Positions 1-8,312 of a stretch of 64,000 nt of DNA are shown piece by piece. Position 1 is the first letter of the stretch, and every line of letters starts with the position of its first letter. The notes below the pieces were generated by a model. The model searched no databases, had not been told where the DNA came from, and worked only from the letters and a program-made list of their open reading frames with translations. The translations under genes and the position numbers were made by a program. This DNA comes from an uncultured Paracoccaceae bacterium. Lineage in GTDB: Bacteria > Pseudomonadota > Alphaproteobacteria > Rhodobacterales > Rhodobacteraceae. Location of the stretch: assembly GCA_947498985.1 (NCBI GenBank), contig CANMMF010000002.1, positions 496,001 through 560,000 of the forward strand, read 5' to 3'.

Positions 1-128
1 AGATGGCGCGCAAGATGGCCACGCCGCGGATGGCAGATCTGCGCAACATCTATTCGGTCAAGGACGCCAAACGCGCCGGGTTCGAGGGTTATGAAAGCAT
101 CGGCCGGTCGGGATTCGCCGCCGGCTGA
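1..128 (+). CDS. UDP-glucose 6-dehydrogenase, C-terminal fragment
   Basis: Only the last 42 codons are in the window; the gene enters from the left edge and stops with TGA at 126-128. The visible end reads DLRNIYSVKDAKRAGFEGY then SIGR, which matches the conserved C-terminus of bacterial UDP-glucose/GDP-mannose dehydrogenases. The family oxidises UDP-glucose to UDP-glucuronate, a precursor of acidic surface polysaccharides. That fits the polysaccharide locus starting about 13 kb to the right, but the two are not linked as an operon. The call rests on a short C-terminal signature, so another member of the nucleotide-sugar dehydrogenase family is possible. Confidence 0.7.
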   Translation, partial: MARKMATPRMADLRNIYSVKDAKRAGFEGYESIGRSGFAAG

Positions 129-261
129 CAACAGATCCGGAGAAACCGGCGCAAAGCTGCCACACCTTGCGGCGCTCGACGCGGCGCCGCGACTGCGCCC
201 CGAAATCGCCACGCTCCTTCGCTTTCTGCCAGCCAGGGCCTGAACCGAGGAAGGAACCGAC

Positions 262-1179
262 ATGGTTTTTCGCCGCTTTGCCGCCGCTTGCGCGCTTGTG
301 ATCTCCACCGCTTTGCCCGCGGGCGCCGAGGGGCGCCTGGTGCTCGGCCACGGACATCTTCTGAGCAACGATTTCCTCGCCGGTGGGCAGGATCGCTGGC
401 AGACAGGCTCTGTGTCCTACAGCCGTGTGACCGGCTCGGGCTGGGCGGGCGCCTTGCCGCAGCGCCCCTTCGACATCCTGGAATACCGCATCGGCGGGCA
501 GGTGGTGGCCCCCGACAACCTGCGCAGGCCAGCGGCGGGTGACAGGCCTTATGCCGGTGTGCTGGCCTTTGGCCTTCATACGCATTTCGCGCGCGGCGCG
601 ACCGAATTTGCACTGGGCGGCGATCTGGTCTTTACCGGCCGCCAGACCGGGCTCAGCGATGCGCAGACCGCGTTCCACGACGCCCTCGGCATGAAGCCCG
701 CCTCGCTCAGCGTCATCGACAACCAGGTGCCGAACGGCGCGCATCCCACGCTGGTGTTCGAGGCCGGGCAGAGCATCCCGCTGGCCGGGCGCGGCGCGCT
801 GCGCCCCTTTGCCGAGATGCGCTGGGGCGTCGAGACGCTGGCCCGGATCGGCGCGGATCTGAGCCTCGGCCATATCGGTCAGGGCGAGCTTCTGGTGCGC
901 GACCCGGTCACCGGCCAGCGCTACCGCAGCGTCACGGATCCGGTCTCCGGCATGAGCCTCGTTCTGGGCGGCGATTTTTCCTGGGTGCAGGACAGCGCCC
1001 TGCTGCCCGCCGCCAGCGGCGTGACACCCAGCGACACGCGCACCCGCATGCGCGCCGGGGTGCATTGGCAGGGCGCGCGCAACGCCGCGTTTTACGGCGT
1101 GACCTGGCTTTCCGAGGAGTTTACCGCCCAGCCCGAAGGCCAGCTTGTGGGCTCTGTCCGGCTCAAGATGCAGTTCTAG
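262..1179 (+). CDS. LpxR-like outer-membrane protein (DUF2219 family)
   Basis: A 305-residue protein with a clear N-terminal signal peptide (hydrophobic stretch ending near PAGAEG). The mature part begins with the family-typical segment LSNDFLAGGQDRWQTG, and later carries DRPYAG and a Gly-rich amphipathic pattern, as in DUF2219 proteins. The characterised member, LpxR, is an outer-membrane beta-barrel that removes the 3'-acyloxyacyl chain of lipid A. The ATG follows GAGGAAGGA with good spacing. The last residue is Phe (KMQF), typical of an outer-membrane beta-barrel. Seen: signal peptide, barrel-like end, family motifs. Inferred: lipid A deacylase activity; catalytic residues were not verified. 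Confidence 0.65.
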   Translation: MVFRRFAAACALVISTALPAGAEGRLVLGHGHLLSNDFLAGGQDRWQTGSVSYSRVTGSGWAGALPQRPFDILEYRIGGQVVAPDNLRRPAAGDRPYAGVLAFGLHTHFARGATEFALGGDLVFTGRQTGLSDAQTAFHDALGMKPASLSVIDNQVPNGAHPTLVFEAGQSIPLAGRGALRPFAEMRWGVETLARIGADLSLGHIGQGELLVRDPVTGQRYRSVTDPVSGMSLVLGGDFSWVQDSALLPAASGVTPSDTRTRMRAGVHWQGARNAAFYGVTWLSEEFTAQPEGQLVGSVRLKMQF

Positions 1180-1320
1180 AGGGACCAGCGTGACGATGCT
1201 GCAACGCATGCGTGCAACATATGCAAAAGAGACGCTCTCTTAACGCAACATAAACTTTCCACAGCGGCGGTTTTCCGCTAACCTGCCCGTAATAAGAATA
1301 TAAAAGGCAGGCATACGGGT

Positions 1321-2385
1321 ATGAGAACGGGCTATCGGGGCACGTTCGTCATCTCTTGGTCACAGACGGAAATAGACGGTCTCGAGGCCGCACCTCCGTC
1401 GTCTCTGACCGTCGGGGCCGCGTGGTCCTGGCAGGGCGAGGCAATTCGCGTGGATGGACCGGCAACGGTCCTGCGTCTGGATCAGGCAGAAGGCGAAGCG
1501 GAATTACGACGGCGCGCGGCCAGAATGGTGCGGCGGCTTGTTGGGGCAGCGGTGACGCAAAAGGCGCGGATCGACGATGTCGAGGTCGAGCACCCGCTGA
1601 CCGACAACGGTTTTGTGGTCACGGATGGCGCACGCAGCTATACGGTCACGCTGATCGAGGTTGGCCGCGGCGCGCGGCCTTTGCTGATGTTTCTGGACGA
1701 AATGCCGCCACGGCACAGCGATCTCTGGATTGTGCATCACAACCTGGAACGGTTGCAGAGCCATGCCGAGGGCGAGCAATCGGGCGGCGTGATCTGCTTT
1801 ACCCCCGGCACCCGCATCGACACGCCCGACGGGCCGGTTGCGGTGGAGGATCTGCGCGAGGGCGACCGGGTCTCGACCAAGGACAGCGGCGCGCAGGAGG
1901 TGCAATGGATCGGCAGCCGCCGGATGACCGGCGCGCGGCTCTTTGCGATGCCGAAGCTGCGCCCGATCCGCATCCGCTCCGGCGCGCTCGGGCTGGACCA
2001 GCCCGATGAGGAGTTCCTGGTCTCGCCGGGGCATCGGATGCTGGTCAAGGGCGACGTGGCGCAGGCGCTTTTCAATACACCCGAAGTGCTGGTGGCGGCG
2101 CGGGATCTGGTGGATGGCAACCGGGTGCTCATCGACACGCAGGTGCGCGAGGTGACCTATGTGCACCTGCTTTTGCCCCGCCACGAGGTGCTTTTTGCCA
2201 ATGGCGTGGAGACCGAGAGCTTTCACCCGGCCAACACCGCGCTCTCGACGATCAGCGACCGCGACCGCGCGCGGCTGCTGCAATGGCGCGCGGGGCTGTC
2301 GGAAAACCCGCACAGCTACGGCGCCTATGCGCGCCGCAACCTGTCGAGCTCCGAAGCGGCGATTCTGCTGCATGAGGCGGCCTGA
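1321..2385 (+). CDS. Hint-domain (Hedgehog/intein-type) protein
   Basis: A 354-residue protein. Residues 1-155 are not recognised. The Hint domain starts around residue 158 at ICFTPGTRIDTPDGPVAVED, giving the nucleophilic Cys and the threonine/histidine context of Hint_2 proteins. Downstream are SPGHRM and a final block with NGVETESFHPANTALST, typical of the alphaproteobacterial Hint family. Such proteins are often encoded next to RTX or secreted proteins, and the Hint module is thought to self-cleave; here the substrate is unknown. No signal peptide is visible. The upstream gap of 141 nt is AT-richer and holds a perfect 10-nt palindrome at 1204-1213 and a 6-bp hairpin at 1227-1241. Confidence 0.8.
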   Translation: MRTGYRGTFVISWSQTEIDGLEAAPPSSLTVGAAWSWQGEAIRVDGPATVLRLDQAEGEAELRRRAARMVRRLVGAAVTQKARIDDVEVEHPLTDNGFVVTDGARSYTVTLIEVGRGARPLLMFLDEMPPRHSDLWIVHHNLERLQSHAEGEQSGGVICFTPGTRIDTPDGPVAVEDLREGDRVSTKDSGAQEVQWIGSRRMTGARLFAMPKLRPIRIRSGALGLDQPDEEFLVSPGHRMLVKGDVAQALFNTPEVLVAARDLVDGNRVLIDTQVREVTYVHLLLPRHEVLFANGVETESFHPANTALSTISDRDRARLLQWRAGLSENPHSYGAYARRNLSSSEAAILLHEAA

Positions 2386-2555
2386 GGCGCTGCCGGGGAG
2401 CAGCTCATCCGCCCTGGAGACGCTGCCGTCCCCAAGGGGACGCCTGTCGGTTCGGTCTGTTTTGGGTTGGTCGCTACGACTCTGTCGGCGTCTCGGTCGC
2501 GCCACCTGCCCACCCGGTCAGATCCCAGACCGCCAATACCCCTTTGCCGCCGCGC

Positions 2556-3053
2556 TCAGTCGCGGATCTCGTCCGGCCGCACCCCCCAGAGGGAGGCCTT
2601 GCGCGCCCAGCCCTTGTAGCCGCCTGCAGTCAGGCGGCACCAGCTTTCGGTGCATTCGCCCAGACGTGCCACCACGCCAAGCGCCAGCCGCGCTGTTTCC
2701 GGACTATGCGGGTCCGCGCGCAGACGCAGCGGCACCATGTCCTGCTCGATCAGTACCGTGCGCGCGCCCGACAAAAGCGAGTAATGCACCCAGCCGCCCG
2801 CCCCGTCGCGGTCGCGCACGCGCCGCCAGTGGCCATGCTCGGCGGTGATCTCCAAAGGCATGTCGCGATGCTTGAACACCCAGTCGATGCGATGACTGAG
2901 CGACGGGCCACGGCGGACATTGCCCTCCACCGCCTTCATCGACACGAACCGCGGCAGCGGCAGGTTGGTCACCTGCCCACGCTCCTGCCCAGCCTGCACG
3001 GCACCCGCCAGAAGCGCGGCCACGAGTCCGCCGTAAAGGGTTTTCCTGATCAT
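2556..3053 (-). CDS. Secreted SH3-domain protein
   Basis: A 165-residue protein with an N-terminal signal peptide (hydrophobic stretch LYGGLVAALLAGAVQA). Two tandem bacterial SH3-like repeats follow: the first contains NVRRGPSLSHRIDWVF and WRRVRDRDG, the second PLRLRADPHS and WCRLTAGGYKGWARK. Proteins of this build are annotated as SH3 domain / DUF1058 family and are expected in the periplasm, possibly binding peptidoglycan. An alternative ATG lies 9 nt upstream (3062). The gene is divergent from the hydroxyacid dehydrogenase, so 3054-3159 should hold both promoters. No enzymatic residues are evident. Confidence 0.75.
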   Translation of the reverse strand: MIRKTLYGGLVAALLAGAVQAGQERGQVTNLPLPRFVSMKAVEGNVRRGPSLSHRIDWVFKHRDMPLEITAEHGHWRRVRDRDGAGGWVHYSLLSGARTVLIEQDMVPLRLRADPHSPETARLALGVVARLGECTESWCRLTAGGYKGWARKASLWGVRPDEIRD

Positions 3054-3159
3054 CTCCGCCATCCTGCCCGAATTTTCCGGCGGGGTTCTTGTGCCCCGTC
3101 CTGACTTCTTGCAGTTTAGCGGCAAGCGGACGCATCTGGAAAGATCGGGGAGAAAACCG

Positions 3160-4146
3160 TTGCCATCAAAACACCTGAGTGTTGTCGTGACGCGACGCTT
3201 GCCCGATGTGGTCGAGACGCGACTGAAGGAACTCTTCAATGTGACGCTCAGAGAGGATGACACCCCGATGAGTCGCGGTGAGCTGATCGACGCGGTGCAA
3301 CAGGCCGATGTGCTGGTGCCCACCGTGACCGACGAGATCGACGCGGGCCTGATCGGGCAATCCGGCGAGCGCCTGAAACTGATCGCGAATTTCGGTGCGG
3401 GTTTTGATCATATCGACGTGGCCACGGCGCGCCAGCGCGGCATTCTGGTCTCCAACACACCCGGCGTGGTGACCGAGGATACCGCCGACATGGTGATGGC
3501 GCTGATGCTGGGTGTGACCCGGCGCATTCCCGAGGGGCTCTCGGTCATGCAGGAAGACCGCTGGGCGGGCTGGGCGCCCACCGCATTTCTGGGCGGCAGG
3601 CTCGGCGGAAAGCGGCTGGGCATTCTGGGCATGGGACGGATCGGTCAGGCGGTGGCGCGCCGCGCGCAGGCCTTCGGCATGCAGATCCACTACCACAACC
3701 GCCGCCAGCTGCGCCCGGAAGTCGAAGAACAGCTGGAGGCGACCTATTGGGAAAGCCTCGACCAGATGGCTGCGCGCATGGACATCATCAGCGTGAACTG
3801 CCCGTCGACCCCCAGCACCTACCACCTGCTGAACGCGCGGCGGCTCAGGCTGCTGAAACCCTCGGCGGTGATCGTGAACACGTCGCGCGGCGAGGTGATC
3901 GACGAAAACGCGCTGACCCGGATGCTGAAGGCCGGGGATCTCGCGGGGGCCGGGCTCGATGTCTATGAACACGGGCTGCGCGGCAATCCCGAACTGCGCG
4001 ACATGCCAAACGTGGTGATGCTGCCGCATATGGGCTCGGCCACGCAGGAAGGCCGCGTCGAGATGGGGGAGAAGGTGATCATCAACATCAAGACCTTCGC
4101 CGACGGGCACCGCCCGCCGGATCAGGTTGTTCCGGCGATGCTCTGA
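3160..4146 (+). CDS. D-2-hydroxyacid dehydrogenase (glyoxylate/hydroxypyruvate reductase-like)
   Basis: A 328-residue NAD(P)-dependent D-isomer-specific 2-hydroxyacid dehydrogenase, predicted to reduce glyoxylate or hydroxypyruvate in the cytosol. Visible features: the Rossmann fingerprint GMGRIGQAVARRAQAFGM, the catalytic Arg in TSRGEVID (about residue 243), and the catalytic His in LPHMGSAT (about residue 290). I chose the TTG at 3160 because GGGGAG sits 7 nt upstream and the resulting length is normal for the family; a longer reading from 3091 overlaps the neighbour's promoter region. The exact substrate cannot be read from sequence. Confidence 0.85.
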   Translation: MPSKHLSVVVTRRLPDVVETRLKELFNVTLREDDTPMSRGELIDAVQQADVLVPTVTDEIDAGLIGQSGERLKLIANFGAGFDHIDVATARQRGILVSNTPGVVTEDTADMVMALMLGVTRRIPEGLSVMQEDRWAGWAPTAFLGGRLGGKRLGILGMGRIGQAVARRAQAFGMQIHYHNRRQLRPEVEEQLEATYWESLDQMAARMDIISVNCPSTPSTYHLLNARRLRLLKPSAVIVNTSRGEVIDENALTRMLKAGDLAGAGLDVYEHGLRGNPELRDMPNVVMLPHMGSATQEGRVEMGEKVIINIKTFADGHRPPDQVVPAML

Positions 4147-4321
4147 CCCGGGACGGGGCAATGTCCGGGGAGTGTCATGACCGGTCTTGCGGTGGCCTCG
4201 CCGCGTGGTCGAGGCACCCGACCGGACCACGGCCCGCGCGCCTTCGCACAAGTTCAGAAACAAGCCCCCACGCCCCGACCCCGTCGCCCGACGGACCCTG
4301 CTGTCCGGTCAGGCAAACGAC

Positions 4322-4675
4322 GTGATCCGCGCCCTCACCCTCCTTCTGCTCTACCAGCTGGGCGGAGAGACCCTGTCGCGCGCATTCGCGCTTGCGGTCC
4401 CCGGCCCGGTGATCGGCCTCGCGGCACTTTTTGTCACGCTCCTGCTGGTGCCCCGCCTCGCCGACACGCTGCGCGCCACGACACGCGGCTTGCTGGGCCA
4501 CCTGTCGCTGCTCTTTGTGCCCGCCGGTGTCGGGGTTGTGGCGCATCTCGACACGCTTGCGCAATACGGGCCGGGGCTCATCCTCGCGCTGGTGCTGAGC
4601 ACGGTGCTGGCGCTGCTTGTCTCGGTCGGCACCTTTCTTCTGGTGGTCCGGCTGAGCGGAGGTGCGGATGACTGA
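4322..4675 (+). CDS. CidA/LrgA family membrane protein
   Basis: About 117 residues with four hydrophobic segments and the family hallmark PGPVIGLAALFVTLLLVPRL near the N-terminus, then LLFVPAGVGVV. CidA/LrgA proteins form small holin-like membrane pores linked in Gram-positives to murein hydrolase control and pyruvate transport; the role in alphaproteobacteria is less clear. The GTG at 4322 gives a protein of usual length; an earlier TTG at 4187 would add a 45-residue hydrophilic leader that does not look like part of the family. It overlaps the next gene, its LrgB partner, by 8 nt, so the pair is translationally coupled. Confidence 0.8.
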   Translation: MIRALTLLLLYQLGGETLSRAFALAVPGPVIGLAALFVTLLLVPRLADTLRATTRGLLGHLSLLFVPAGVGVVAHLDTLAQYGPGLILALVLSTVLALLVSVGTFLLVVRLSGGADD

Positions 4676-5384
4676 CGCCGTCGCGCTCTGGAGCTATCTC
4701 GCGCAGGAACCGCTGCTCTGGCTGACCCTGACGCTGGCGGCCTATGTGATCGCCGATCGCATCGCCGACGCGCTGCGCCGCCATCCGCTGGCCAATCCGG
4801 TGCTGATCGCTGTCCTTCTGCTGGCGATCACGCTGCGGCTCACCGACACCCGCTACCAGACCTATTTCGAAGGCGCGCAGTTTGTGCATTTCATGCTGGG
4901 CCCGGCGACCATCGCGCTGGCGCTGCCGCTTTACGACAATCTCGGCCGGGTGCGCAAAAGCCTGCTGCCGATGCTGCTGGCGCTGCTGACGGGGTCGCTG
5001 ACGGCCATCGTCTCGGCACTGGGGCTTGCCTGGGCCTTTGGCGTGCGCGGCGAGGCGCTGTTGTCGATGGCGCCGAAATCCGCCACCGCGCCGGTTGCCC
5101 TGGGCGTGTCGGAGGCGATTGGCGGGCAGCCGACGCTCACCGCGGTGCTGGTCATCCTGACCGGAATCACGGGTGCGATCTGCGCCACGCCGCTGCTGAA
5201 CCTGCTGCGGATCCGCGACTGGCGGGCGCGCGGCTTTGCGGTCGGGCTCTCGGCACATGGCATCGGCACCGCCCATGCCTTTCGCGTCAACGAGACCGCA
5301 GGCGCCTTTGCGGGAATCGGCATGGGGCTGAACGCGGTGCTCACGGCGCTGCTCGCGCCGCTGGTCGCGGGGATGCTATTCTGA
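4668..5384 (+). CDS. LrgB/CidB family membrane protein
   Basis: About 238 residues, almost entirely hydrophobic with six or more membrane segments. Family signatures include NPVLIAVLLLA, FMLGPATIALALPLY, the AMAPKSATAP-like segment LSMAPKSATAPVA, and SAHGIGTAHAF near the C-terminus. It is the usual partner of the preceding LrgA gene. The ATG at 4668 is preceded by GGAGG with a 5-nt spacer, which decides this start over the GTG at 4662. Confidence 0.88.
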   Translation: MTDAVALWSYLAQEPLLWLTLTLAAYVIADRIADALRRHPLANPVLIAVLLLAITLRLTDTRYQTYFEGAQFVHFMLGPATIALALPLYDNLGRVRKSLLPMLLALLTGSLTAIVSALGLAWAFGVRGEALLSMAPKSATAPVALGVSEAIGGQPTLTAVLVILTGITGAICATPLLNLLRIRDWRARGFAVGLSAHGIGTAHAFRVNETAGAFAGIGMGLNAVLTALLAPLVAGMLF

Positions 5385-5494
5385 CGCCAACCAGCGTCAA
5401 AGCCATCATTTCCCGAGCAATTGCGAAAAATTTTCTTTACGAAACATAGGGTTTCAACCCATGCTGACATCACAAGCTGAAAGGGAGGTTCGGG

Positions 5495-7279
5495 ATGCGG
5501 TGCTGGGTTTCGTGGATCGTGGCGGCAGGGCTGGTGGCCGGGCCGGGTGTTGCACAACAGGCGGCCGACGCCGTGGACCCCGAAGCGGCGTCCAATACCG
5601 CGTTCGAGGCGATTTCCCCGGAGGTGGCCAACGCGCTGGCGGCCAAGGCAGACGGCACCCCGGTCGAGGCCCGCAACTGGATGGTGGCCGCGGCCAATCC
5701 ACATGCCGTGGCGGCTGGCGCCGAGGTGCTGCGCGCCGGGGGCACCGCCGCAGATGCCATGGTGGCCGTGCAGGCGGTGCTGGGTCTGGTGGAGCCGCAA
5801 AGCTCCGGCATCGGGGGTGGCGCGTTCCTGGTCTGGCACGATGGCGAAACCGGCGAGATCACCACTCTGGACGGGCGCGAAACCGCGCCTCTGAACGCGA
5901 CACCACAGCTGTTTCAGGATGAAACCGGCGCACCGATGGGCTTTTTCGACGCCGTGGTCGGCGGCCGCTCGGTGGGTGTGCCAGGCACACCGGCGCTGAT
6001 GCAGGCGGCCCACGAGAAGTGGGGCCGGTCGGAATGGCCGGGGCTCTTCGACGCGGCCATCGGGCTGGCCGAGGACGGCTTTACCGTTTCGCCGCGACTG
6101 GCCGATCTGGTCGCCAACGATGCCGAACGTCTCTCTTCGCATGACGCGACCGCCGCCTATTTCCTGCCCGAAGGCACCCCCATCGCCGCGGGCGACACGC
6201 TGGTCAATGCAGCTTACGCGGACGTACTCAAGCGCATGGCTGCCGAAGGCGCGGACGTGATCTATACCGGCGCCATCGCGCAGGACATCGTGAACACCGT
6301 GCAGGGCGTCGAAAGCAACCCGGGCGTGCTGCAGATGGCCGATTTCGCGATCTACGAGGTCAAGGAGCGTCCCGCCGTCTGCGTGCCGTTCCGCGAGCAC
6401 GAGGTCTGCGGCATGGGCCCGCCCTCGTCCGGGGCGCTGACCGTGGGGCAGATCCTCGGCATGCTCAACACGCTCGATCCCGGCGATCCGGCGGATGCGC
6501 AGACCTGGCGGCGGATCGGCGATGCCTCGCGGCTCGCCTTTGCCGATCGCGGCCGCTACATGGCCGACAGCGATTTTGTCCCGATGCCGGTGGCCGGGCT
6601 TGTGGCGCCGGAATATCTGGCGGAACGCGCGGGCCTTCTGGCCAGCGACGACGCGCTGCCTGAAGTGGCGCCAGGCAGCCCGGAATGGGATCACGCGCGG
6701 ATGTGGGGCGACGATGACAGTCTGGAGTTTCCGTCGACCTCGCATATCTCGATTGTGGACGCCTATGGCAATGCATTGTCGATGACCACAACCATCGAGA
6801 ACGGCTTTGGCTCGCGGCTGATGACCAACGGGTTCTTGCTGAACAACGAGCTGACCGATTTTTCCTTCCGCTCGCATTCCGACGGCGTGCCCATCGCGAA
6901 CCGGGTGGAGCCGGGCAAGCGTCCGCGATCCTCGATGTCGCCGACCATCGTGCTGCGCGAAGGCCAGCCGGTGCTGGTCATCGGCAGCCCCGGCGGCAGC
7001 CGGATCATCGGCTACGTGGCGCAGGCGATCATCGCGCATATCGACTGGGGCATGGATGTGCAGCAGGCGGTGGCGATGCCGCATGGTGTAAACCGCTTCG
7101 GCACGTTCGATCTGGAGGAAGGCACCGGGCTCGCGACGCTTGCGCCGGAGCTGGAACTGCTGGGCTACGAGGTCAATGTGCGCGCGCTGACATCGGGGCT
7201 GCACGCGATCTCCATCGGTCCGGACGGATTGCTGGGCGGTGCCGATCCGCGGCGCGAGGGGATCGCGCTCGGCGAATAG
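5495..7279 (+). CDS. ggt: Gamma-glutamyltransferase
   Basis: A 594-residue periplasmic gamma-glutamyltranspeptidase precursor that cleaves glutathione and transfers the gamma-glutamyl group. A signal peptide is present (WVSWIVAAGLVAGPGVA). The large-subunit region carries the family blocks AEVLRAGGTAADAMVAVQA and GIGGGAFLVW. The autoprocessing site and N-terminal nucleophile of the small subunit is the Thr in the STSHISIVD block at about residue 415, followed by GSRLMTNGFLLNNELTDFS. The substrate-binding PGGSRII segment is also present. GGGAGG lies 6-9 nt upstream of the ATG. Nothing is truncated. Confidence 0.93.
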   Translation: MRCWVSWIVAAGLVAGPGVAQQAADAVDPEAASNTAFEAISPEVANALAAKADGTPVEARNWMVAAANPHAVAAGAEVLRAGGTAADAMVAVQAVLGLVEPQSSGIGGGAFLVWHDGETGEITTLDGRETAPLNATPQLFQDETGAPMGFFDAVVGGRSVGVPGTPALMQAAHEKWGRSEWPGLFDAAIGLAEDGFTVSPRLADLVANDAERLSSHDATAAYFLPEGTPIAAGDTLVNAAYADVLKRMAAEGADVIYTGAIAQDIVNTVQGVESNPGVLQMADFAIYEVKERPAVCVPFREHEVCGMGPPSSGALTVGQILGMLNTLDPGDPADAQTWRRIGDASRLAFADRGRYMADSDFVPMPVAGLVAPEYLAERAGLLASDDALPEVAPGSPEWDHARMWGDDDSLEFPSTSHISIVDAYGNALSMTTTIENGFGSRLMTNGFLLNNELTDFSFRSHSDGVPIANRVEPGKRPRSSMSPTIVLREGQPVLVIGSPGGSRIIGYVAQAIIAHIDWGMDVQQAVAMPHGVNRFGTFDLEEGTGLATLAPELELLGYEVNVRALTSGLHAISIGPDGLLGGADPRREGIALGE

Positions 7280-7373
7280 GCCTTTATCGCAGCGCCATTA
7301 CCCTGGGAAACGTTGCGCGGTTGCGCCGTCATGGCGCGCCGCTTGTCCGCGACCAAAGTCGTCTGCTGAAAGG

Positions 7374-8153
7374 CTATTTTGCCAGCAGCAGATCGCAGGG
7401 CGGATTGCGCACAAGGCCTGCGGAAAATCCGCCAACAATGAACCGCGCGGCGTTGGAGCGCGTATGCGCGCCCATGACCAGAAGATCGAAGGTCTCGCCG
7501 TCCATCACCTGCTCCAGCACCTCACCCGGCGGGCCTTCGACAAATATCGGCTTTGGCAGGTTCTCGGGGACGTTGTGCACCGCCTGCCAGATCTCGAAAT
7601 CGCGCGCGGCTTCCTGACTGAACGAGACCGGATGCGCGTGAAACAGCGTCAAATCCGCCTGCGGCGCGACAATCGCGATCTTGTGCAGGCCCGACGCGCA
7701 GGTGGCGGACATGTCGATCCCCGCAAGCACGCGACCGTATGGCGTATCGCCATCGCCGGTCACCAGCAGCACCGGCAAGCGGCTGGAACGCACCAGCAGC
7801 TCCATCGTGGTTTCCTTGACGAACTCGAGAAAGACGCGCCTGCGGTGCAGGCCTACGATCAGCAGACCGGCCTCCGAGCTTTGCGCGATCTCGTTGATCG
7901 CCTCGACGGTGTCGCCAAGCGCCACGACGATGTCGGTGGAAATCCCGTGCCCGTCAGAGGCAGCGTCCACCGCCTCTCTCAGCAGGCGCTCTGCATCCTT
8001 GCGCACGCCTGCGGTGATCTGATCCGGCAGGGCGCCATCGACCACATGCACAATTGTCAGCCGCGCGCCGGCCTGCGCTGCCAGTTGCACGCCGCGCCGG
8101 ATTGCGGGTCGGGAGCGGTCAGACAAATCGCTTGCCACGAGGATGTTTTTCAT
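7374..8153 (-). CDS. Tandem universal stress protein (two UspA domains)
   Basis: A 259-residue protein made of two UspA folds. Domain 1 opens MKNILVASDLSDRSRPAI and ends near RSSRLPVLLVTGD; domain 2 opens YGRVLAGIDMSA and ends LVMGAHTRSNAARFIVG then RNPPCDLLLAK. In both halves the ATP-binding G-2x-G-9x-G pattern is degenerate: domain 1 reads GLHRRRVFLEF where the glycines are expected. It may therefore be a non-ATP-binding Usp. GGAGG sits just upstream of the start. It converges with ggt on its left and lies downstream of leuA on the same strand. Confidence 0.85.
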   Translation of the reverse strand: MKNILVASDLSDRSRPAIRRGVQLAAQAGARLTIVHVVDGALPDQITAGVRKDAERLLREAVDAASDGHGISTDIVVALGDTVEAINEIAQSSEAGLLIVGLHRRRVFLEFVKETTMELLVRSSRLPVLLVTGDGDTPYGRVLAGIDMSATCASGLHKIAIVAPQADLTLFHAHPVSFSQEAARDFEIWQAVHNVPENLPKPIFVEGPPGEVLEQVMDGETFDLLVMGAHTRSNAARFIVGGFSAGLVRNPPCDLLLAK

Positions 8154-8266
8154 CGGCCCTCCGCCTGTGCCTTTGGGTTTTAGTCAGGAATGATATGGGG
8201 ATCAGACCCGCGGCGGGCAAGACGCAGGCGCGCAAAGGTCGCGCCCGGGGTGGGGCTGTGCGTTTG

Positions 8267-8291
8267 GGGGCGGCAGAGTGCCGACCGCCCC
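8267..8291 (-). terminator. Possible terminator after leuA
   Basis: A GC-rich hairpin of 7 bp (GGGGCGG / CCGCCCC) with an alternative inner CGGCA/TGCCG stem lies about 25-45 nt past the leuA stop. It has no good U-run on the minus strand, so it is at best a weak intrinsic terminator. Confidence 0.35.
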
Positions 8292-8312
8292 GACCAACCG
8301 GATCAGGTCAGA

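Noticed and set aside
4931-7204. A 757-codon minus-strand frame antisense to lrgB and ggt
   Set aside because: It crosses two recognised genes on the other strand and has no family features.
8160-8205. An FNR-like TGAT...ATCA palindrome upstream of the universal stress gene
   Set aside because: The spacing is 6 nt rather than the required 4, and the outer bases do not match.
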